Shown here piece by piece: positions 25,622-33,795 of a stretch of DNA of 64,000 bases. Position 1 is the first letter of the stretch. Every line of letters begins with the position of its first letter. Made by a program: the position numbers and the translations under genes. Origin of the DNA: CAZYQW01 sp964649825 (GTDB taxonomy: Bacteria; Planctomycetota; B15-G4; JADJEK01). The notes below the pieces were generated by a model that searched no databases, had not been told where the DNA came from, and saw nothing but the letters and a program-made list of their open reading frames with translations. Where the stretch lies: the NCBI GenBank assembly GCA_964649825.1, contig CAZYQW010000130.1:35926-99925 (forward strand), given 5' to 3'.

Positions 25622-25890
25622 GGTTTCGATCCTTCGATGACTCGACTCGTGGCCTCCCTCCCTTGGCTGCGGCGGCGGCCGATCTGCCGCCGCCGCGGAG
25701 AAAAGCCGCGCTCGAGCGGCACGGGCAGCGAGCGGCATTGGCCCCAGCGCGAGCGGCAGCACTTCGATCCGTCCTCGACCCGCTGCTTCCCCGTGGCCGA
25801 GATCCGTGGCGTCGCGGTCGCGATTCCGTGGGACGGGGCGAGCCGGGTACGATCGGACCGTCCTCCACTTCCATCGATCAAGGAGCGCGC

Positions 25891-26313
25891 GTGGCCGATC
25901 CCGCAAAGGACCCAACCGATTCGATCCGCGAGAGGGCGAGCCGCTATCCAGGCGTCGACGAAGGCACGGCCTGCACGCAGAGCGCGTTCAAGGCCGGCAA
26001 GAAGGCGTTCCTGTACATCGGAGTGCAGGGCGGGCGCTGCAAGGCGATGTTCAAGCTCGACCAGTCGCTCCCCGAGGCGATGGCGCTGGCGCGCGAGCGC
26101 CCCGACGACGTCCAGGTCGGCGTGAACGGCTGGGTCACCGCCCGTTTCTCGGCCGACGCGCCGATGCCGAAGCGGCGCTGGGAGAAGTGGCTCGACGAGA
26201 GCTACGCGCTGGCGATGCGGACGGGCGCCGCGAAGGCCCGACCGAAGGCCGGGACGAAGCCCGCGTCGAAGAAGCCCGCGGCGCGGAAAGCAGCGTCGAA
26301 GACGCGGCCCTGA
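25891..26313 (+). CDS. MmcQ/YjbR-like protein with lysine-rich tail
   Basis: A 140-residue protein from the GTG at 25891, preceded by AAGGAG six bases upstream; the frame remains open to 25603, but that would overlap the divergent SBBP start. Residues ~10-105 match the YjbR fold, a small double-wing DNA-binding-like domain: RYPGVDEGTACTQSAFK, KAFLYIGVQGG, MFKLDQSLPEAMAL, WVTARFSADAP, WLDESYALA. The last ~30 residues are Lys/Ala/Pro-rich (PASKKPAARKAASK), like histone H1 or HU-type tails. The function of the family is not established. The tail suggests nucleic-acid contact. Confidence 0.82.
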   Translation: MADPAKDPTDSIRERASRYPGVDEGTACTQSAFKAGKKAFLYIGVQGGRCKAMFKLDQSLPEAMALARERPDDVQVGVNGWVTARFSADAPMPKRRWEKWLDESYALAMRTGAAKARPKAGTKPASKKPAARKAASKTRP

Positions 26314-26498
26314 CGGTCGAGCACCGGCGATACAACGACCGGCGGGCGCACGGTCCCGGATCGAGCGGTCGGTCCTCGCGGGGCTCGCTACAATCTTGCC
26401 GCGCGGCGCCGCGGCCCGACCGATCCCCCCGCCCGCCGCGCCCCCCGGTGGCCACCGCGCCGGGGGATGAGGACGTACGACCGTTCGGAGGAAACCCC

Positions 26499-27023
26499 AT
26501 GCCGATGATCGAGCCAGCCCGCATCTTGATCGTGCAGGATCGCGAGGACACGCTCGAGTACCAGCTCGCGAACTTCCGGCGGGTCGCCCTCGAGTTCGGC
26601 GAGGCGCGCGTCGAGCCGTACGACCTGAAGGAGGACCACGACGCGCTGCTCGCCGACCTGCGCCGCCGCACGCGGTGGTACGACTGGGTCGTCGCAGACC
26701 TGCTGGAGGACGACATCGACGCCGACGCTCTCCACAGCTCGGGCATGAACCTCCTGCGCCGCGTGCGTGCCGAAGGCCTCTTCCACGCCTACGCGCCGCG
26801 CGCCAAGCCTCCGAGCGGGATCCGGTGCATCAGCGTGAACTCCGCGGTCTTCGGGGACGGCGGCCTGGTCGGAAGCAAGGTCGGGTCGGAGCTCGCGCGG
26901 CTCGGCGTGAACGCGGACTGGCTCTGCCCGATCGGCGACGCGTCGCTGCTGGCGCGTCGCATCTTCGATAGCCTCCTCGCCGAAGGCATCTGCGCGCGCT
27001 CCTCGGAGCAGGGAGAGGCGTGA
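26499..27023 (+). CDS. Atypical response-regulator receiver protein
   Basis: A 174-residue protein from ATG 26499, with GGAGG seven bases upstream. It has the alternating beta/alpha pattern of a receiver domain: strand 1 with acidic residues (ILIVQDRED, 9-17), the candidate phospho-acceptor Asp67 in WVVADLLEDD, and strand 4 ISVNS (111-115). The invariant strand-5 lysine is missing: the corresponding segment reads LCPIGD (142-147). An insert separates strands 3 and 4 (HAYAPRAKPPSGIR). There is no output domain, so it acts alone or through a partner. Its stop overlaps the GTG start of the kinase gene (GTGA), implying the two are made together. Confidence 0.7.
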   Translation: MPMIEPARILIVQDREDTLEYQLANFRRVALEFGEARVEPYDLKEDHDALLADLRRRTRWYDWVVADLLEDDIDADALHSSGMNLLRRVRAEGLFHAYAPRAKPPSGIRCISVNSAVFGDGGLVGSKVGSELARLGVNADWLCPIGDASLLARRIFDSLLAEGICARSSEQGEA

Positions 27024-29473
27024 CCGAGCCGCTGCCCGACCTCCCGTCCTACCTGCGGGGCCTGCGGGAGCGGACCGGCGCCGCGGTCGTCACCGCCTAC
27101 CTCTCCGATCCGAGCTGGCCGTCCGAACGGAGCAGCTACGTGCTCATCGGGGCGGTCGGGGTCGACCCGGAGTACGTCCCGTACATGCGGGGCCCGCTGA
27201 AGCCCCAGTCGATGGCGCTGTTCTCCGCGACCGACAACGAGCCGACCCTGGTCGTCCCCGCCCTCGACCCCGAGCGGCCGTTCGGGCAGAGCGGGTTCTC
27301 CGCGCACCACGGCGTCCGTTCCGTGATCCGGCTCTCGATCCGCCTCTCCCACGTGAAGCGACTCTCGCGCAACCTCCTCCGCCTTCCGCCGATGCTCGAG
27401 GTGTTCTTCAGCTTCTCCGAGGCGCTCGCGCGCGGCGAGCTCGAGGCGATCGCGGCGCGGGCGCGCGACGACCTGGAACGGCACGGCCCCGAGATCCAGC
27501 GGCAGGAGGAGCTGAAGCTCCTCCTGAAGCCACGGGTCATCGCGCGCAAGCAGCGCCGGCTCGAACGGATCGCGAGCGAGTTCGCCGAGCACTGCGTCTT
27601 CAACGCGCCGACGCGGGAGCTCCGCCGGCACGTCGACCAGGCCTTCCATGCGCTGTCGCGCTTCCTGATCGAGTCGTGCTGGCTGCCGTCGAGGTCGACG
27701 ATCTCCTTCTACTTCTGCCACGCGTGGTCGACGTCGGAGGAGGAGGCCGAGGACCCGGTCCTCGTCTACTCGTACCCGGAGACGGAGGCCGACGATCTGA
27801 AGCGGATCATCGCCCGCCACCCGGGGGCAGGCCTCGTGCGCTACGTCGCGCGCACCAAGCGGAGCGTCGTGCTCGACTCCGTGCGAGACGCCCCGGCCGT
27901 GTGGCGGGCGCGACACCTCCAGGCACGCCACGATGGGTTCTCCGTCACGGTGCCGCTGTTCGCGGGCGACCGGCTGCTCTGCGTGCTCAACGTCGAGTCC
28001 GCAGAGGCGGGGTTCGACGACCACTCGGGGACGTTCCTCTGGCGCCTCCTGCCGCAGATCGAGCGCCTGCTCTCGAACCTGATGGCGCACCGCGCCCAGG
28101 CCGACATCCTCGACGTGCGCGAGGTGCTGCGCAGCCTCAACACCAAGCCGTTCGCGCCGATGTCCGAGGCGGTGCGCGGGCGCATCCAGCTCCTCGAGCG
28201 GTTCCTGCGGGCGTCGAGCGTGGCGTTCGTGGAGTTCCGGGACAACCGGACGATGCCGGTGCAGATCTGGCGCGGGTCCGACGAAGCGAAAGGGGCGCCG
28301 TTCGCTCCCCTCGACGATCTGCGCCGGTTCCTCCAGGACGATCCCGCCATCCGGATGGTGTCGGTGCAGACGTGGGGCCCGGGAGACGGCGGGCGGCGCG
28401 TCGCGTGCTTCCGGCTGACGTCCGCGAAGGGCGGTCCGCGCGTGCAGCGGACGTTGACGACGCTCGACGAGACCGGCGCGTTGCGCCGGCCGGGACCGGA
28501 CGAGAGCTCGTTGGGCGAGGACCTCGTCTTGCCGCTCTGGCAGGTCAGCAAGGCGGACCCGGACGAGAAGCTCGTGCGCGGGCTGCTCATCCTGACGAAG
28601 GTCGGGACGATCTTCTCCCTGACCCCGCTCCGCGTCGAGAACCTCACGTACATCGCCGACACGCTCTCGCTCTCGATCTTCTCGATCGAGCAGGTGGCCG
28701 AGAAGGGCACGTTCTACCAGTGGGCGACGGCCGGCGTCGGGCCGATCCACGACCTGATCCACGTCGCGAACCTGCTCGCGCGCCTGCTCGGAGAGGAGGA
28801 GCACCGGCGTCACCCCGACCTGGAAGTCGCTCGCGTGCGCGCCGAGGTGATCAAGGAGCAGCTCTCGCTCTGGTACCAGTTCGCGCAGCCGCAGACCGTC
28901 GTGAGTCGCCGGCCGGAGGAGGTGGAGATCCTGCACACGGTCGAGGCCGCGGTCCGGCGCGGGCTCCACTTGGTCGGGCGAACGAAGATGCCGCGCATCG
29001 AGGCGAACTGCGGTCCGACGCGGATCGTCGTCAACTGCGGGACGCAGGCCGGGATCACGGCGGTCCTCTCGAACTCGCTCTCGAACTCCATTCGCTGGGG
29101 TCGCGGCATCGAGAAGGTGACGGTGCGGCTCGACCGCGCGGCCGGCGAGGTCCAGGTGTCGGTGGTGAACCGCGTGCTGCGCGAGAAGCGGGAGGCCGCC
29201 CTGAAGGAGGCGATGGGGATCGCCGCCGACGTCCACCGCGGGCGTACGAACGCCGCGTTCGCGGCGATCGTCGAGGAGGGCGAGTCCCGGGGCCTGCGTG
29301 GCATCGGAACCTGGCTCGCGAGCCGCGTCACGCGGGAGCTCCTGGACGGCCGCTACCAGCTCAGCTACGGCGACATGCCGGACGACCCGAAGCAGATCGA
29401 GGTCGTGGCGACCGTCGTTTTCCCGGCGCGGGTCGTCGAGGAGGAACACGCGAGCGGCACCTCGCCGGGGTGA
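27020..29473 (+). CDS. Divergent GAF-domain sensor histidine kinase
   Basis: An 817-residue soluble protein; no membrane segment is seen. The start is the GTG at 27020, overlapping the receiver gene by 4 bp. Residues ~230-350 form a GAF-like domain (RSVVLDSVRDAP, FSVTVPLFAGDRLLCVLNVES), and a second GAF-like block spans ~390-565 (LVLPLWQV, VRGLLILTK, ENLTYIADTLSLSIF). A short DHp-like region has candidate His577 in GPIHDLIH. The C-terminal ATPase domain keeps an N-box-like SNSLSNS (about 686-692) and a GLRGIG G2 box (~757-762), but the usual DNGxG box is replaced by VVNRVL. The N-terminal ~200 residues match nothing I know. It may be a degenerate or novel kinase family with cytoplasmic sensing. 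Confidence 0.72.
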   Translation: MTEPLPDLPSYLRGLRERTGAAVVTAYLSDPSWPSERSSYVLIGAVGVDPEYVPYMRGPLKPQSMALFSATDNEPTLVVPALDPERPFGQSGFSAHHGVRSVIRLSIRLSHVKRLSRNLLRLPPMLEVFFSFSEALARGELEAIAARARDDLERHGPEIQRQEELKLLLKPRVIARKQRRLERIASEFAEHCVFNAPTRELRRHVDQAFHALSRFLIESCWLPSRSTISFYFCHAWSTSEEEAEDPVLVYSYPETEADDLKRIIARHPGAGLVRYVARTKRSVVLDSVRDAPAVWRARHLQARHDGFSVTVPLFAGDRLLCVLNVESAEAGFDDHSGTFLWRLLPQIERLLSNLMAHRAQADILDVREVLRSLNTKPFAPMSEAVRGRIQLLERFLRASSVAFVEFRDNRTMPVQIWRGSDEAKGAPFAPLDDLRRFLQDDPAIRMVSVQTWGPGDGGRRVACFRLTSAKGGPRVQRTLTTLDETGALRRPGPDESSLGEDLVLPLWQVSKADPDEKLVRGLLILTKVGTIFSLTPLRVENLTYIADTLSLSIFSIEQVAEKGTFYQWATAGVGPIHDLIHVANLLARLLGEEEHRRHPDLEVARVRAEVIKEQLSLWYQFAQPQTVVSRRPEEVEILHTVEAAVRRGLHLVGRTKMPRIEANCGPTRIVVNCGTQAGITAVLSNSLSNSIRWGRGIEKVTVRLDRAAGEVQVSVVNRVLREKREAALKEAMGIAADVHRGRTNAAFAAIVEEGESRGLRGIGTWLASRVTRELLDGRYQLSYGDMPDDPKQIEVVATVVFPARVVEEEHASGTSPG

Positions 29474-29481
29474 CGCGAGGC

Positions 29482-29514
29482 CGGCGGATCGTTCGTGGGG
29501 CCGGGCTTCCCCGG
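29482..29514 (+). repeat. 33-bp exact repeat, intergenic copy
   Basis: It begins nine bases after the kinase stop and is identical to 20504-20536 within the FG-GAP gene 9 kb away. It lies in the 59-bp gap between two convergent genes. Confidence 0.85.
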
Positions 29515-29532
29515 TGCAGGCCGCGGCGGCGT

Positions 29533-29742
29533 TCAGCCGCTCGTCGGCTCGACGGGCCTTGCGTCCTCGCACCACGGCGGTTCCCGCTCGAACACGCCGT
29601 GAGAGTAGAGATGCGCGTCCTGATCGTTGGTCGCCTGAGCCAGCAGCAGCCATGCGTTCCAGACCGCGTACAGCTCCTCCTCGGAGAGGTTCGCGAGGTC
29701 GAGGTCCTCCTCGCTCAGGAACGCGTCGCGCAGGTCGCTCAC
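29533..29742 (-). CDS. Small acidic protein, partner of the nucleotidyltransferase-like gene
   Basis: A 69-residue protein starting at the GTG at 29742, which overlaps the upstream stop (GTGA). The sequence is acidic and helical at first (DLRDAFLSEEDLDLANLSEE), then has a tryptophan/leucine core (LYAVWNAWLLLAQATNDQD) and the segment YSHGVFEREPPW. Comparable short genes occur next to nucleotidyltransferase-like genes, as far as I recall. I cannot name a function; the overlapping pair layout resembles a toxin-antitoxin or two-subunit enzyme. Codon usage looks like that of its neighbours, so it is likely a real gene. Confidence 0.65.
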   Translation of the reverse strand: MSDLRDAFLSEEDLDLANLSEEELYAVWNAWLLLAQATNDQDAHLYSHGVFEREPPWCEDARPVEPTSG

Positions 29743-30572
29743 GCCGAGGCTCCGAACGGTCCTCGTTCGTTCGGGTCCCACTCGACGGTCGCGGGAAGAA
29801 CGCCCCGAGCTCGCTCGACCACGAGTCGATGAGCCTCGAGCAGCGGCCGGCCGACGAGCTCGCCGGACAGCTCGCGCCACTCTCCGGCCCAACGTCTCCC
29901 GGCATCCAGGTAGGCCCGCAGACGCCGCTCGTTCTCCTTGATCTGCGAGCGTCGCTCGCGGTCGAGCGCCTCGGCGAGCGCGTCCTCGCCCTGTTCCGCC
30001 GCGACGAGCGCCGGCCGGGAAGCCGTTTCGGCCTGGAAGGCCGCGGGCTCGTGCGCGCGAAGCGCGAGCAGGTCGCGCGGACTCCGCGACGCGCGAATCT
30101 GCTCGCGAGGGTCGGTCAGGAGCCGCGCCAGCTCGCCGATCACCGCGTAGTCCTTCTCGCGGTTGGTCCTCTTCAACGCGATCAGGCGGCGCGGATCGAG
30201 CACGGGGACGTCCGGAACCGCCGCGTCGAGCTCGGCCCACATCGCGGCGAGGTCGCGCGGGTCCAGACGCGGAGGCCGGGTCACGAAATCGGTGCGGATC
30301 CGCATCGCGCCCCCGCGATACTCGAAGTGCGCGCTCCATCCACCCTTCATCCATCGGACGTCCAGGGGAGCGCCGAATCGATACGTCGCGCCCCGTGCCG
30401 CCAGGACGTCGAGGACCTTCGCGAGCGCCTCCTCGTCCTCGCGGAGGATCCAGTCGCCGTCCTTGCTCATGACTGCAAGGCGATGCATCACCACCGCTTG
30501 GCCGCTCGACATTACCGCGCGCAGCCGGCCCTCGTTGAACTCGCGAGTCAGATCGACGTAGACGTTTCGCAC
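29739..30572 (-). CDS. Nucleotidyltransferase-like protein (AbiEii/MNT-superfamily candidate)
   Basis: About 277 residues from the GTG at 30572 (VRNVYVDLTREFNEGRLRAV); a TTG at 30611 is possible. Features reminding of the nucleotidyltransferase superfamily are an N-terminal alpha/beta domain (LAVMSKDGDWILRED, LDVLAARGATYRFG, MRIRTDFVTRPP) and then LDPRRLIALKRTNREKDYAVI, the K..R.KD helix that packs against the active site in many family members. The usual GSxxxxDxD metal motif is not obvious, so activity is uncertain. The C-terminal third is helical and charged. It is followed, with a 4-bp overlap, by the 69-residue gene. Confidence 0.6.
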   Translation of the reverse strand: MRNVYVDLTREFNEGRLRAVMSSGQAVVMHRLAVMSKDGDWILREDEEALAKVLDVLAARGATYRFGAPLDVRWMKGGWSAHFEYRGGAMRIRTDFVTRPPRLDPRDLAAMWAELDAAVPDVPVLDPRRLIALKRTNREKDYAVIGELARLLTDPREQIRASRSPRDLLALRAHEPAAFQAETASRPALVAAEQGEDALAEALDRERRSQIKENERRLRAYLDAGRRWAGEWRELSGELVGRPLLEAHRLVVERARGVLPATVEWDPNERGPFGASA

Positions 30573-31293
30573 GACACCAGTGAACCATCCCGCGGGCGCA
30601 CGCCGGAACAATCTTCTCGTCGTGCGGCGCGGTCATCCCACCGCGCCGAGGAGGATCGCCGGCGGAGTCGCGTCCAGACGACGTCCGCCGCGACCGCGGC
30701 GGCGGCCGGGAAGAGGATCTGGATGTCCGGAAAGAGCGCGTCGCCGGCGACCGGGGCACGCTGCGCCCGCGCCGGCGGCGGGCGCCGGGGCCGCGGCGGA
30801 GGACGTAGTCCTCGATGAGCCGGTACGTCGCGCGTCACGTCCTCCGTGGCCTCGCCCATGACGCTGGCGGCTGAACGTCACGGAGTCGGAGAACGCAATC
30901 ACCCGGCCGGCGCCGAGCTCGGCCGTCGCCGCGAGGATCACGTCGCCGCTCGCGCGGAAGAGCGCGGTTCCCCCGACGCAACCGAGCACCGGCACGGCGA
31001 CATCATGGGCGAGCGCGGGCGCATCGAGGCGGATTCCACCGCCGCGAGCGCCAGGCACACAGAGATTCGGATGCTCGTGATTTTCGACTCCGTGTATCCG
31101 GTTCAACGGTCCCAGCGGGACGGTGCTCGGGTCGATCGGCCACCGGCGACGAAACGCTGGTGCGAAACGGGGGCTCGATCCCCGTTCCTCATGACCTCCT
31201 CCTGCGACCCTTGGACCGACCGCGCTCGCTCGAGTTCCAGCTTTCTCGATGCCTCGAGCGGCTCCCCGGCACGACCCGTGATAGCGAGCGAGC
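30573..31293. other. 721-bp stretch without an intact gene
   Basis: Apart from the remnant at 30820-31120, no intact coding frame was found on either strand. Open frames here are arginine-rich, as expected for random GC-rich DNA. A T-arm-like hairpin near 31165-31192 is not part of a recognisable tRNA. Confidence 0.5.
30820..31120 (-). pseudogene. Frameshifted remnant resembling the end of a DUF4350/GATase-like protein
   Basis: In one minus-strand frame, about 31120 to 30870 reads as a beta-rich segment ending GDVILAATAELGAGRVIAFSDSVTFS. It matches the pattern of domains where GxGRVxxxxDSxxFS closes a glutamine-amidotransferase-like fold. After TFS the sensible continuation (SVMGEATEDVTRDV) is found one frame over, from about 30865. 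There is no start codon with a plausible N-terminus and the tail becomes low-complexity. I read this as a decayed gene end; a sequencing indel is the alternative. Confidence 0.45.
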
Positions 31294-33465
31294 TCAGTAC
31301 ACGATGCGACCGCGCAACCCTTCGTGGTCGACCACGATCCAGCCCGCGTTGACGCCACCGCCCTCGCGGGCGACCTGCTCGAGCATGGCCCGCAGCGCGT
31401 CCTTCTGTTCCGGGGTCGGCTCCTTGCCCGCGGCGCTGCGACTCGCGAACCGCCCCGAGGCGTCGCTCAAGATCGAACTGAGACCCGTCCAGACCGCGTT
31501 CGCCGGAATCGATGCCACCCGCTCGGTGAACGCATCGGGGAACTTCGAACGACCCTCCGTGGCCAGGCACTTCTTCAGCAGGTCGACAGATTCCGCGTGT
31601 CCGATCGCGATGGCGACGAAATGGTCGCGCGGCGCGAGATAGAGCCACGGCGCAAAGCCGCGATCAGCGATGGACAACACGTCGGGCGCAACCTCCGATG
31701 CCGTGCCACGAACGACGGCGGGATCCGCGGCAACGCGTTGCAGGATCTTCGCCGCGAGCGCCGGACCATCGTCGGCGCCGAGCAGCAGCACGAACGGCTC
31801 GACGGCGGCGGGGTCCAACGCGTCCTCGACCGAGCTCATCGTGTGCACCAACACCACGCGGCCGTCGACGTGATCGAGGATCGGGGAGAGATCACCCGCG
31901 CCGAGCCGGGTGAACTCGCCCGACCACGTCGACGGATCGAGCGAGCCGCCAAGCGATGCGATGACCTGGACAAGACCCTCGAGCGGCCCGGGATTCATGG
32001 CGATCGAGCTGAACTCCACACCGCTGGCGGGAACCCAGCCGAGCAGACCCGGCCCTTCATGCACCGGCGCGAGGAGCGCGCCGATGACACCCGAGCCCTC
32101 GCTCAGATCGGCGTGGAAGTCGAGCGCGTAGCGGCCGTCTCGCGCCTTCGACGACCCCGAGAAGCACGAGAGGTCGCCGACCAGCTTGCTCCAGAGCGCG
32201 CGGCCCTGCACTCGCTGATCCGCGGGCAGCACCTGCAACGCTTCGGCCAGGCTGATGAGAAGCCGCAGCTCGCCGCCTTCGGTGCGTCGCCACATCGCGT
32301 CCTCGCGCTGCGGAAGATCGGGCACCAAGAGCGACGGCGCGACGAGCCCGCGCGCGTCCTTCTCCGATGGCACGCCGAAAACGATGACGACGTGATGCTG
32401 ATCATGGAGCCGACCCTCGTACACGTGCGCGCCGGCGAACGGCGTGTATGCGAAGTACGCACCCGCCACTCGCGCCGTCCGCTCGCGAGGACGCGGCAGC
32501 GAGGCCGACAGATCATGCCCCATGCTCTCGAGCCGCGCCTTCAACACGTCGCGGATGGCCTCACCGATCCAGGGGACGACGAACGACTCCTCGTTCTTCG
32601 ATCGCAACGCGATGGCGCCGCCGCCTTCACGCAGCCACACATTGACCTCCAACGGCCACGCGATGCTCGAGACGAGCTGCTGGAAACGCTCGGGCGTGAA
32701 CGCCGACTCGGCGAGTGTGCGCTGGAACAAGGACGGCAGGGCCGAGTAGCCGGGGATCGACGTCACCGCGTCGGGGTCGCCGATGAACACGCGCGCGAAC
32801 GGACGCGCGTCGGTCAGACCCGTCTCGGTCTCGCCGGCGCGGGCCGCGGCGACTTCTTCGGCCTTCGGCAGGATCAACAGCTCCAGGTTCCAATCCGCTC
32901 CGTCGTACTCCCAGACGGTGCGGACCTGACCGGCGACGAACGGGAAGATCACGTAGCGCGCGTGCTCGCCGCGCTGGTGCTCCTCGATGTACGGCTCCTC
33001 CAGAGGGGGGACCTGCTCGCTCCAGCCGCGCTCCGCGAAACGATCGTCGAGCCGCGCCGCGCGCCGCCGCTCGTTCGGCGCGTAGAACTCTCCGATCCGC
33101 TCGACGTCGCCGCGCGCCCACGACACGCGAAACTCCTCGGCGCGGGCCGAGAGCGCGGCGAGCCGGTCCGGCGCGGCGGCAGTCGTCGTGATCGCGGTCG
33201 CAGCGTCCTTTACGGGCTCGTCCTTCCCGCGCACGAGGAACACCACGCTGATGAGCAGAACCACCGCGGCGACGCTCCCCCACAAGGCCCAGACCGTTCT
33301 GTCGCCGCCTCGAGCTCGTCCGCGCGCCGTTCCCCCCGACGCCCGCGGGCGGCCGGCCGCCGGCGCCGCCCGCGCCCGGACCACCGGTTCGTTGCATTCC
33401 TCGCAGCGTCGCCTGCCCGCCGGAACGCTCGCTCCACACGAATCACAGAAGATCAGCTCGACCAT
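31294..33465 (-). CDS. Zinc-ribbon membrane protein with large unknown extracytoplasmic domain
   Basis: A 723-residue protein from ATG 33465, with GAGGAGAAGG upstream. Residues 7, 10, 21 and 24 are cysteines (FCDSC and CEEC), a small zinc ribbon at the extreme N-terminus, then a basic Ala/Arg-rich linker and a single membrane helix at about 57-78 (WALWGSVAAVVLLISVVFLV). The remaining ~640 residues are predicted outside. A conserved-looking block (LSARAEEFRVSWARGDVERIGEFYAP) resembles the SnoaL/NTF2-like domains used as periplasmic stress sensors. The rest (SLGGSLDPSTWSGEF, VVLVHTMSSVEDAL) was not recognised. It could be a conserved planctomycete envelope protein. Confidence 0.75.
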   Translation of the reverse strand: MVELIFCDSCGASVPAGRRRCEECNEPVVRARAAPAAGRPRASGGTARGRARGGDRTVWALWGSVAAVVLLISVVFLVRGKDEPVKDAATAITTTAAAPDRLAALSARAEEFRVSWARGDVERIGEFYAPNERRRAARLDDRFAERGWSEQVPPLEEPYIEEHQRGEHARYVIFPFVAGQVRTVWEYDGADWNLELLILPKAEEVAAARAGETETGLTDARPFARVFIGDPDAVTSIPGYSALPSLFQRTLAESAFTPERFQQLVSSIAWPLEVNVWLREGGGAIALRSKNEESFVVPWIGEAIRDVLKARLESMGHDLSASLPRPRERTARVAGAYFAYTPFAGAHVYEGRLHDQHHVVIVFGVPSEKDARGLVAPSLLVPDLPQREDAMWRRTEGGELRLLISLAEALQVLPADQRVQGRALWSKLVGDLSCFSGSSKARDGRYALDFHADLSEGSGVIGALLAPVHEGPGLLGWVPASGVEFSSIAMNPGPLEGLVQVIASLGGSLDPSTWSGEFTRLGAGDLSPILDHVDGRVVLVHTMSSVEDALDPAAVEPFVLLLGADDGPALAAKILQRVAADPAVVRGTASEVAPDVLSIADRGFAPWLYLAPRDHFVAIAIGHAESVDLLKKCLATEGRSKFPDAFTERVASIPANAVWTGLSSILSDASGRFASRSAAGKEPTPEQKDALRAMLEQVAREGGGVNAGWIVVDHEGLRGRIVY

Positions 33466-33795
33466 GGTTCCTTCTCCTCGGCGGATGTCCCGTGGTGTTC
33501 GCCGCCCGGGACAGACGAGTCGCGCGAGCCGATGCCACCCGGCGGTCGACGTCGAGCCCCGTTTGCGAGCCGCGGTCGCGCTCGCGCCGGGCGGCGCTTC
33601 GACGAGGAAGCCGGGAATCCTGCCCCTCGAGCTCGACTTCGATTGGCGACGCGATGTCCCGACTCTGGCGAGCCGCACCGTCCCGCGATCGAGGCGTCCC
33701 CGAGTCCGACCCCAGCCCGCCGCCACCTCCGATCGACGCGAACCGCGCCGGGCCCGCCCGGAGCCCGGCGCCGTCGTCGTCCGCGGACGCCGAGG

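Noticed and set aside
31160..31195. A T-arm-like hairpin (acgggg..gctcgat..ccccgt) suggestive of a tRNA.
   Set aside because: The loop does not fit TTCRA, and no anticodon arm or acceptor stem could be found around it.
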